Shown here one piece after another: positions 31,064 through 38,530 of a DNA stretch of 54,364 nt (the first letter of the stretch is position 1; each line of letters starts with the position of its first letter). A program made the translations under genes and the position numbers. The DNA is from DATKDU01 sp035512595. Lineage in GTDB: Bacteria; Planctomycetota; Planctomycetia; Pirellulales; Pirellulaceae. Below the pieces are notes generated by a model. The model saw nothing but the letters and a program-made list of their open reading frames with translations, was not told the DNA's origin and searched no databases. Location of the stretch: assembly GCA_035512595.1 (NCBI GenBank), contig DATKDU010000137.1, forward strand, positions 1 to 54,364. The letters are read 5' to 3'.

Positions 31064-32728
31064 CTACGGCCGCTTTGCTTTCCCCTTCCCTTTCCCCTTA
31101 GCCGGCAGGTCGCTGACGGGCCCCGACATCGGCGGCGTCTCGAAGAACCGGCCGTCGTCGATCAGCCGCGGATCGCCGGTCCGCTTGAGTTCGTCAAGGA
31201 GTTGCTTTTCAAGTGCCGCCCGCTGCCTGGCATAGGCCGGGTCGGCGGCGACGTTCTTGGTCTGGTGCGGATCGGACTTGAGTTCGTACAGCTCCTCGCG
31301 CGGCCGCTTGCCGTAGACCCACTGAAAGTGCTCCTGCCACTGCGGGTCCTTCCGCACGCCGACCAGCCACGCCTTAGTCGGGCCGGCATCTTCGTCGGGG
31401 AGCGTGCAGCGGGTCTCTTCGGTAATCTCCTCGGTCGTGGGCGGATTGTCCCCGTCGAGCCGGTACGGATCGCCGAGCGGCCAGCGATCGGGGCGGAAGT
31501 TGATGATGTACAGGAAGTCATGCGTCCGGATCGCCCGCTGCGGATAGGGCATGAAGTCGGCCCGGGCGTTTTCCACGTGCCGCTCGCGGCCGATGAAGAC
31601 CGCCGTACGGGCCGGATCGACCTGCCCCGACTTCTCGGACTTGAGGATTGGCACGAGGCTGCGGCCGGTCATTCGCTCGGGCACCGGGACGCCGGCCAAT
31701 TCGATAAAAGTCGGCGCCAAGTCAGGAAGCGAAGTCAAGTCATCGACGACGCGGCCCCCTTTCGCCCCTCCCCAGCGGATCGCCAGCGAGACGCTCGAGC
31801 CGAAGTCGTACAGGTTGCACTTGCCGTACGGAAAGCCGGGCGCGCCGTGATCGCCGCTGACGACCACCAGCGTGTTCTCCAACTCGCCGATCTCTTCCAG
31901 CCGCGCCAGCAGCACGCCGAGTGCCGCGTCGAACGCCTGCGCCTCACCGAAGTAGTCGGCCAGGTCCTCGCGGACCACGGGAACGTCCGGCAGAAACGGC
32001 GGCAGTTTCCCTGTCAGCGAATCGGGGTCGATCCCCCACAGCGCCTTGCCGGAGCCCTTAATCCACTTGCGGTGGACGTTGGTCGGACCGAACCAGTAAC
32101 AAAACGGCTGGTCCTTGGAGCGCTCGGCAAGAAAGGCGTCGAAATTGCCGCGGACTTCGCCCAACAGGGCCTGCTTGGCGGCCTGAAGCTCGCTCCCGGC
32201 GGCGACCATGCGGGTGACATTTTGCGAGAACTGGTTGAATCGCCCGCCCGCCCGCTCGTAGGCGTGCTGCGGAGCGGCAAAGGGCGCATCGACGGGAGTG
32301 CCGGGGCTCCAGACTTTGTAGGTCTCGCCGATGTGGTAGCCGCAGTCGCGCAGCAGGAGCGGGAACGATGGCTGGGAGCCGTCCCACACGGCTCCGCGGA
32401 GGATCGCCCCGCGGCCGGTGCGCCAAAAATGCTGGCCGGAAAGGAGCGCACTGCGGCACGGCGTGCAGCTCGGCGCGGAGACGAACGCCCGGCGGAACAG
32501 GATCCCCTCGCGGGCGACCCGGTCGAAATTCGGCGTCGCTATTGCGTCGTTGATCGTCCCGGGGCCGTCGAGCTTTGCATACGCGCTGGCATACCGCCCC
32601 CAGTCGTCGGCAAAGGCGAACAGGATATTGGGACGCCTGGCGTCGTCGGCAGACGCGGCTGCGGCCGGCAGCAGCAAGAAAACGGCGGCTAGCCTGAGGA
32701 ACCGGAGGGAAAGGATGGGTGTGCTCAT
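31064..32728 (-). CDS. Secreted sulfatase with CTPCR active site, heparan-sulfatase-like
   Basis: A 554-residue sulfatase with signal peptide (RFLRLAAVFLLLPAAAASA). Formylglycine motif C88-T-P-C-R92 then SALLSGQHFWRTGRG. The Cys in the fourth position of the core (in place of Ser/Thr/Ala) is unusual, though the FWRTGRGA context recalls planctomycete heparan N-sulfatase-like enzymes. GDHGAPGFPYGK has metal ligands. The C-terminus is a Lys/Gly-rich AKGKGKGKAKRP tail. It is the first gene of the leftward sulfatase run, divergent from the ABC exporter. Confidence 0.9.
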   Translation of the reverse strand: MSTPILSLRFLRLAAVFLLLPAAAASADDARRPNILFAFADDWGRYASAYAKLDGPGTINDAIATPNFDRVAREGILFRRAFVSAPSCTPCRSALLSGQHFWRTGRGAILRGAVWDGSQPSFPLLLRDCGYHIGETYKVWSPGTPVDAPFAAPQHAYERAGGRFNQFSQNVTRMVAAGSELQAAKQALLGEVRGNFDAFLAERSKDQPFCYWFGPTNVHRKWIKGSGKALWGIDPDSLTGKLPPFLPDVPVVREDLADYFGEAQAFDAALGVLLARLEEIGELENTLVVVSGDHGAPGFPYGKCNLYDFGSSVSLAIRWGGAKGGRVVDDLTSLPDLAPTFIELAGVPVPERMTGRSLVPILKSEKSGQVDPARTAVFIGRERHVENARADFMPYPQRAIRTHDFLYIINFRPDRWPLGDPYRLDGDNPPTTEEITEETRCTLPDEDAGPTKAWLVGVRKDPQWQEHFQWVYGKRPREELYELKSDPHQTKNVAADPAYARQRAALEKQLLDELKRTGDPRLIDDGRFFETPPMSGPVSDLPAKGKGKGKAKRP

Positions 32729-32839
32729 AGGGCGAATCCTGTGCTTGTCCCGAAGAGGGCCGCATTATGAAGCGGCGCAGGCGAACATTCAAGCAATCGT
32801 TCCGTTGCCGCGGCCCTTGCCGTTTTGCCGGAGCCGCCG

Positions 32840-34825
32840 ATGATGGATACCAACGAATCCATCGCCGCGAGGCAGCACGACGCACAGGAACCGATCATGA
32901 TCCCTGCCAGCAGCAGCCGGCGGTACGCGGAATATCGTCAGCAACTCCGGCAGAAGCGCAGCGACCGCCAGGCCGTTGATGCGAGTGCCGATGGGGAACC
33001 GGCAGCTCGCAAGACTCGCTCTTTTGGCCGGCTGCTCCTCGATTTTCTGAAGCTCCTCCGCGGGCAGTCGGTCAGCCTGACCATCGCCATGGCCACGCTG
33101 ACGGTCGCCACCGTGCTGCGACTGTTGCCGCCGCTGGCGACGAAGCTGATCATCGACAACGTGCTCACGGCCGGACAACTCCCGTCGTGGTGGAGCGACA
33201 TCGGGCGACTTCCCAGCGACCGATACCGCATGCTGTACCTGGTCGCCGGCCTGGTCATCGGCGTGTCGCTGCTGGCCACGGTGGTTCACTTGTGGGGGAG
33301 GTGGCTGGCCACCAAAACGGTCAATCGCCTGCAAGTCGCCATCCGCCGGCGCGTGTTCGCGCACGCGGTCCGTCTGCCGCTGCATCGCGTCTATCAGCTC
33401 AAGAGCGGCGGCGCGACGAGCCTGTTGCGCGAGGATGCCGGGGCCGTGTCGGAGCTCGTCTTCAGCCTGCTCTACAATCCGTGGCGGGCGATTATTCAGC
33501 TCATCGGCAGCCTGATCGTGCTGACGCTCGTCGATTGGCGGATGATGCTCGGCGGGCTGCTCTTATTGCCGGCGGTGTACGTCACGCATCGCACCTGGAT
33601 CAATCGCATCCGCCCGCTGTACCGCGACATCCGCTCGCGGCGGCAGGACATCGACGGCCAGACCACCGAAGCCTTCGGCGGGATGCGGATCGTCCGCACC
33701 TACGGCCGCGAGCGAAGCGAGACGGGCCGCTTCGTCACCGGCAATCACCTGATGGTCCGCCAGCAGCTCTTCGTGTGGTGGTGGACGCGGGTCATCGAGC
33801 TGATTTGGGAGGTGCTCATCCCGCTGGCGTCGGTGGCTCTGCTGCTGTACGGCGGAACGCGCGTCCTGTCGGGCGAGCTGACGATCGGCGACGTGACGAT
33901 GTTCCTGATCTACCTGATGATGCTGCTGGGGCCGCTGGAAGTCCTGGCCAACAGCGCCACCAGCCTGCAAAACGGACTGGCCGGCCTGGACCGCGTGCTC
34001 GATCTGCTGGCCGAACCGCTGGAAACGGAGCACACGCCGCCGACGGCCGCGCTCGATCCGCACCGGGTGCAGGGGCGGCTGACCTTCTCGGGCGTCAGCT
34101 TCCAATATCCCGGCTCGCAGCAGTCGGTCCTGCGGGACATCCACCTGGAGATCGAGCCGGGGACCATGGTGGCGCTGGTCGGTCGCAGCGGCGCAGGCAA
34201 GACCACGCTCACGAATCTCGTGGCCCGCTTCTACGATCCGACGGAAGGGAGCGTCCGCCTCGATGGCCAGGATCTGCGCGAACTGCCGATCGAGGCGTAT
34301 CGCCGCCTGCTGGGAATCGTCGAGCAGGACGTCTTTTTGTTTGACGGCACGATTGCCGAGAACATCGGCTATGCGGCGCGCCACGCCACGCCCGAGCAAA
34401 TCCAGGCCGCGGCAATCGCCGCCAATGCCGACGGCTTCATCCGCCAGCTCGAAGCGGGGTACGACACGCTGATTGGCGAGCGAGGCGTGCGCCTCAGCGG
34501 CGGGCAGCGGCAGCGGCTGGCGATTGCCCGGGCGCTCCTGGCCGATCCGCGGATCCTGATTCTGGACGAAGCCACCAGCAACCTCGACAGCGAGAGCGAG
34601 CGCCTGATTCAGCAGAGCCTCACGCTGCTGATGCAGGGTCGGACCACGCTGGTGATCGCCCATCGCCTGAGCACGATCGTCCGCGCCGACCAGATTGTCG
34701 TCCTGGAAGAAGGGCGGATTGCAGCGCAGGGGACCCACCAGGAGCTGCTGGCCACAAGCGCCCGCTACCGGCAGATGGTCGAGCTGCAAATGAGCGTCCC
34801 CGAGGCCGTCCTCCCGGCCGGGTGA
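32840..34825 (+). CDS. ABC exporter, fused permease and ATPase (MsbA-like)
   Basis: A 661-residue half-transporter. The N-terminal ~85 residues are cytoplasmic. The membrane domain (~85-370) has six TM helices, and the ATPase follows: Walker A GRSGAGKTTL (~455), Q-loop in VEQDVFLFDGTIAENI, signature LSGGQRQRLA, Walker B ILILDEATS, and H-loop VIAHRLSTI. It exports a lipid, lipid-linked glycan or drug-like compound as a dimer. ATG 32840 follows GGAG at good spacing; TTG 32825 is the other choice. The divergent sulfatase run and nearby sugar genes do not fix the substrate. Confidence 0.92.
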   Translation: MMDTNESIAARQHDAQEPIMIPASSSRRYAEYRQQLRQKRSDRQAVDASADGEPAARKTRSFGRLLLDFLKLLRGQSVSLTIAMATLTVATVLRLLPPLATKLIIDNVLTAGQLPSWWSDIGRLPSDRYRMLYLVAGLVIGVSLLATVVHLWGRWLATKTVNRLQVAIRRRVFAHAVRLPLHRVYQLKSGGATSLLREDAGAVSELVFSLLYNPWRAIIQLIGSLIVLTLVDWRMMLGGLLLLPAVYVTHRTWINRIRPLYRDIRSRRQDIDGQTTEAFGGMRIVRTYGRERSETGRFVTGNHLMVRQQLFVWWWTRVIELIWEVLIPLASVALLLYGGTRVLSGELTIGDVTMFLIYLMMLLGPLEVLANSATSLQNGLAGLDRVLDLLAEPLETEHTPPTAALDPHRVQGRLTFSGVSFQYPGSQQSVLRDIHLEIEPGTMVALVGRSGAGKTTLTNLVARFYDPTEGSVRLDGQDLRELPIEAYRRLLGIVEQDVFLFDGTIAENIGYAARHATPEQIQAAAIAANADGFIRQLEAGYDTLIGERGVRLSGGQRQRLAIARALLADPRILILDEATSNLDSESERLIQQSLTLLMQGRTTLVIAHRLSTIVRADQIVVLEEGRIAAQGTHQELLATSARYRQMVELQMSVPEAVLPAG

Positions 34826-35428
34826 TAGCGCGAATAACGCACCCGCAGGGGGCGACTTACGGCAATTGCCACTTGCGTTCCGTTGACGTAACCTGTTGTA
34901 CATCAACCACTTATAGCGGTGCCCGCTCAGGATCCCCTGGCCGTAACTCATCTCAGTCAGGCTGTCGATTATAGCGCGTTTGCGCGCGATTTATAGCGCG
35001 TTTGCGCGCGATATTTAGAACCGCTTTCCCGCCCCTGGTTCAGACTTCCAGCGACTGCCGTGCAACACCTTATTCGCGATCGTTTCGGGTCACTTAGGGC
35101 GACTCTCAGGGCAGCAGCCGATTTGTAAACGTCTGCACACAATCCACTTGCGGCCGGGGGGCGTCGAAGGCACTCGCCGTAAGTCACTTAAGACATAATG
35201 TCTGAATGCAATACCCCAACTGGGGGGTGCGACGCCGTGCGACACGATCAATGCGCGACCAAATACGACCAAGATGTCAAAGATCACTCACCGCGCAGCG
35301 GCGACCCGGCGAAATGGCAGGCTGCCAGGTCGGAGGAAAGTCGCTGCAATCGGTATACAACAATTGTACACATTGGGGAGCCGGCGAGCAAGAGGCGGAC
35401 CCCCCCGGTGGCTAGTGCCTGCTATTTG
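34826..35428. other. Gene-free gap with GCGC-rich repeats
   Basis: About 600 bp between convergent genes with no credible frame. It contains a perfect 22-bp tandem duplication, TTATAGCGCGTTTGCGCGCG plus AT, at 34969-34990 and 34991-35012, and TAGCGCG and CGACTTACGGC motifs (34827-34862) shared with the gaps at 4384 and 9675. GACTCTCAGG and other short repeats near 35100-35200 have no clear partner. No terminator stands out. Confidence 0.6.
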
Positions 35429-36526
35429 TCAGCCCGCCGCGGCAGCAACCCTGGCCGCGGCCAGGGTCCGCGGGTGAGGATCGGCGGCGCGGCCGGGGAG
35501 AGAAGTCAGCACGACGCAGATGGTCTCGGTGGCCGGGTCGGCCCAGGCGATCGTCCCGGTGGAGCCGGTGTGGCCAAAGGTCGTGTCCGAGCAGCCCTTG
35601 CTCCCGGCGGCGGTGCCGACGTTGAACCCCAGTCCACGCGGCGTGATCCCCGGCGGATTGTGGTTCTTGACCATCAGCCGAGCGGTTTCCGGCTTGACCG
35701 CAGCACCCCGTTCATTGAGAAATTCGGCCAGAAACCTGCCAATGTCAGGGGCGGAGGCGTGCGTTCCGCCCCATGGCACCCCCAGCTTCCGCCAGTAGGG
35801 ACTGTTCCAATCCCAATCCTTGGCGCTCGGATCTCCCGCGCCAGCTTCCGGCGCGCCGAACTCGGTCTGGCAAGGGACCATGTCCTCGAGCGCAAAGCGG
35901 CCGAGCCCCTGCGCCGAATGTTCCATCTTGAGGGGTTTGAGGACGGATTGCTCCACGAGCGTGAGGATGTCCTCGCCGCTGATCCGCTCGGCGACGTGCG
36001 TGGCCAGCAGGATGGCCATGCTCGAATACTGGTATTTCGAACCGGGTGCGAAATCCAGCGGAGTGCCAATCGCGTACTCGACAAACTCCGCCAGCGGGGC
36101 GTGCTTCTTCCGCAGGGCGTTGTTTTCGGGCAATTGATCCGGCAGTCCTGATACGTGCGTCAGCAGATGCTGCATCGTTACTTTGTTGCGCCCGTCGCCC
36201 GTAAACTCGGGAATGAACTTCTGGAGCGGATCGTCCAGCTTGAATTCGCCCCGATCGAACAGCGTCATCAGCGCGGTCACGCAGATCGGCTTGGAGATCG
36301 ATCCCAAGAGGAACATGGCGTGCTCGCTGGCTGCCTTGCCGAATGCCCGGGTGAACGACTCGTCGCGCTGCGTAACGTGCAGCACGGCCGCCGCGACCTG
36401 CCCCTTGGCAGTCGCCTGGGTCAGCACCTCGGCCGCCTCATCCAGATTCTGCTGACGCAGTGCTGCGAGCAATGGTGTCCCCCACGCGGCCAACAGGCCG
36501 CACTTCAGAAAGGTGCGTCGTTTCAT
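35429..36526 (-). CDS. Serine hydrolase, class C beta-lactamase family
   Basis: A 365-residue protein with a Tat-type signal (MKRRTFLKCGLLAAWG). Catalytic motifs of the class C beta-lactamase/DD-peptidase fold: S76-I-S-K79, Y-S-S in YQYSSMAILL (as Y-x-N equivalent) and HTG in TFGHTGSTGT. Such proteins include esterases and peptidases as often as beta-lactamases, so I do not claim antibiotic resistance. ATG 36526 is chosen because it starts the signal; the longer frame to 36763 is intergenic and runs into an octamer repeat element. Confidence 0.88.
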   Translation of the reverse strand: MKRRTFLKCGLLAAWGTPLLAALRQQNLDEAAEVLTQATAKGQVAAAVLHVTQRDESFTRAFGKAASEHAMFLLGSISKPICVTALMTLFDRGEFKLDDPLQKFIPEFTGDGRNKVTMQHLLTHVSGLPDQLPENNALRKKHAPLAEFVEYAIGTPLDFAPGSKYQYSSMAILLATHVAERISGEDILTLVEQSVLKPLKMEHSAQGLGRFALEDMVPCQTEFGAPEAGAGDPSAKDWDWNSPYWRKLGVPWGGTHASAPDIGRFLAEFLNERGAAVKPETARLMVKNHNPPGITPRGLGFNVGTAAGSKGCSDTTFGHTGSTGTIAWADPATETICVVLTSLPGRAADPHPRTLAAARVAAAAG

Positions 36527-36726
36527 GGAAATCGGCCCAATAAGCAATGAACCCCAAACGCAAAACCAAACGCCAGCGGCGATCGCTATGGTAACGGACC
36601 GGCGCGGCAATGGCCAATGGAATACACGGCGCGGCCGAGCGGCAACCGATGAGTCGCACCCCGCTGCCCCAGCGGCGTTCGGCGGTGTCCATCCTTGGAC
36701 CCGATGCCCGCCGTTCGGTTTTTGTT

Positions 36727-36807
36727 CACAGAGGCACGAAGGCGCAGAGGCACAGAGCAGCAAAGATGAATGTCTGCTCTGTGCCTCCGTGTCTCTGTGC
36801 CTCTGTG
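36727..36807. repeat. Octamer-array inverted repeat (CACAGAGG unit)
   Basis: Left array CACAGAGG, CACGAAGG, CGCAGAGG, CACAGAGC (36727-36758); right array GCTCTGTG, CCTCCGTG, TCTCTGTG, CCTCTGTG (36776-36807): four units facing four. It is the cleanest example of the class. It lies in the divergent gap between the serine hydrolase and the second beta-propeller gene. Confidence 0.92.
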
Positions 36808-37067
36808 AAAAAACCGCGGACGCCCATCCTGCTTCGAGGACCGTACCCGGCTGGAGCGCTAGGTGGACTGAGTTCCATTTCCCTCGACTGCGTCAACCTC
36901 GCCGCGGCCAGAATCTTTGCAGCGCTCAAAGATTTTCACCGTTTGCAGTGCGCGACGCTGAAGCGGTTGCCTGCGGGCCGCGAGATGGCGATACTTGTAG
37001 CTTGCGATTCAAGACGTTGAGTCGCTCGGGTGCCCCAAGTATTCCGGATCTCAAGGACTCGTCCATC

Positions 37068-38309
37068 ATGTTCGTCCGTCATCGGTTCCATGTCGCGGCG
37101 ATGCTCACTCTCCTGGTTACGGGAGCTGTCGCCCTGGGGGATGAAACGAACTGGCCCCGCTGGCGCGGCCCGCAAGGGAATGGTCACTCGACCGAGACCG
37201 AATTGCCGGTGAAATGGTCGTCGTCAGACGTGTTGTGGCAGACGACACTCCCCGGCAGCGGCCAGTCGTCGCCGATCGTGTGGGGGGAGAAAATCTTTTT
37301 GACGTCCGCCCTCCATCAAGGACAAGAGCGGCTCGTTTTGTGCGTCGATCGGCAGTCGGGAAAAATCCACTGGCAACAGACCGCCTGGAAGGGAGAGCCC
37401 GAGCCGGTCCACAGGATGAACGGCTGGGCGTCGGCGAGCTGCGCGACCGATGGCCAGATCGTTGTGGCTTTCTTCGGCCGCGGCGGCATTCACGCCTATT
37501 CCGTGGAGGGCCAGCATCTCTGGTCGCGCGACCTGGGCCAGTTCGCAGGGATCTGGGGCACCGCCGCCTGTCCGATCCTGGTCGATGACCTGGTGATTCA
37601 GAATTGCGATGCCGACGAGGACGCCTACATCGTGGCCCTCGACAAGCAAACGGGAAAGGATGTCTGGCGGACGAAGCGCCGCGATCATCGCGGCTGGAGC
37701 ACGCCGATTGTCGTCGATACGCTCAAGCGACGCGAGATCGTGGTCAACGGTCACGAAGGAGTGCAGGCGTACGATCCGGCTACCGGCCGCGAGCTATGGT
37801 TCTGCCAGAGTTTCAATGGCCGCGGCGAACCGACGGTCACCCCCGCGGGGGACTTGCTGTGCGTCGTCAACGGCCTGGCCGGCGACATCTATTCCGTGCG
37901 CCCCGGCGGCGATGGCGACGTGACGGCCACCCACATGGCCTGGCACACGCCACGCCAAGGAGGACGCGATTGCCCCTCGCCAATCGTGGTGGGCAAGTTC
38001 ATCATCGTGTGCGACATGAGTGGCGTGGCCACCTGCTACGATGCCGACGATGGACGCATCCACTGGAAGGAAAGAATCAGCGGCAAGCTCAGCGGCTCGC
38101 CGATCGCCGCCAGCGGATTGGTTTATTTTCTGAACGAGGAAGGGAAGACGATCGTCGTCAAGCCGGGGACCGCGCTAAAGATCGTGGCGGAGAATGAGCT
38201 GAGCGCGGGAAAGGACGAGATTTTTCGAGCCTCTCTGACGCCCGTTGGCGGGCAGTTCCTGCTGCGCAGCACGACGGCGCTCTACTGCGTTGGCGAGAAC
38301 ACTCGGTAG
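37068..38309 (+). CDS. Secreted PQQ-like beta-propeller protein
   Basis: A 413-residue protein from ATG 37068, chosen because it begins a signal peptide (FVRHRFHVAAMLTLLVTGAVALG); the frame extends upstream without one. Mature start NWPRWRGPQGNGHS is the hallmark of planctomycete PQQ-like beta-propeller proteins. Repeats such as CVDRQSGKIHWQQ, ALDKQTGKDVWRTK and YDPATGRELWF form the blades. Role unknown, probably a binding or assembly protein outside the cytoplasm. It precedes the cytochrome/DUF1501 genes on the same strand. It is a distant relative of the gene at 20738. Confidence 0.88.
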   Translation: MFVRHRFHVAAMLTLLVTGAVALGDETNWPRWRGPQGNGHSTETELPVKWSSSDVLWQTTLPGSGQSSPIVWGEKIFLTSALHQGQERLVLCVDRQSGKIHWQQTAWKGEPEPVHRMNGWASASCATDGQIVVAFFGRGGIHAYSVEGQHLWSRDLGQFAGIWGTAACPILVDDLVIQNCDADEDAYIVALDKQTGKDVWRTKRRDHRGWSTPIVVDTLKRREIVVNGHEGVQAYDPATGRELWFCQSFNGRGEPTVTPAGDLLCVVNGLAGDIYSVRPGGDGDVTATHMAWHTPRQGGRDCPSPIVVGKFIIVCDMSGVATCYDADDGRIHWKERISGKLSGSPIAASGLVYFLNEEGKTIVVKPGTALKIVAENELSAGKDEIFRASLTPVGGQFLLRSTTALYCVGENTR

Positions 38310-38530
38310 CAATGCCGTTGCGTCGCACGGAATCTCGAGGTCGGACGCTCACTGCCGGAACGTCGCTCGGGAACATGCCACTTCGGGGACGGGCCGGCCG
38401 TTATAATGACATGGGCATCAGCCCCCAAACGGCCTTCGCGAAGTCGAGAAACATGCCCGCGGCGCCACCGAGGACGGTCGCGGCCAGGCGGTGATGGAAC
38501 TGTTTGGCGCGGGAGACCGAGGAATTTGTA

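Noticed and set aside
29102..32692. A 1196-residue plus-strand open frame over the PhoD-like and sulfatase genes
   Set aside because: It crosses two separate genes and their gap, has shadow-type composition and no recognisable domain.
35198..36151. A 317-residue plus-strand frame
   Set aside because: It is opposite the serine hydrolase for most of its length and starts in a repeat-rich gap; it has no motif.
1487..36807. The heptamer arrays as assembly artefacts
   Set aside because: Two lie in frame in genes with net lengths divisible by three, and most have a matching facing array with independent base changes. An artefact would not be expected to give that. Read-level confirmation would still be useful.
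36513..37067. An upstream extension of the second beta-propeller protein
   Set aside because: The frame is open but crosses an octamer repeat element and has no signal peptide; ATG 37068 begins a proper one.
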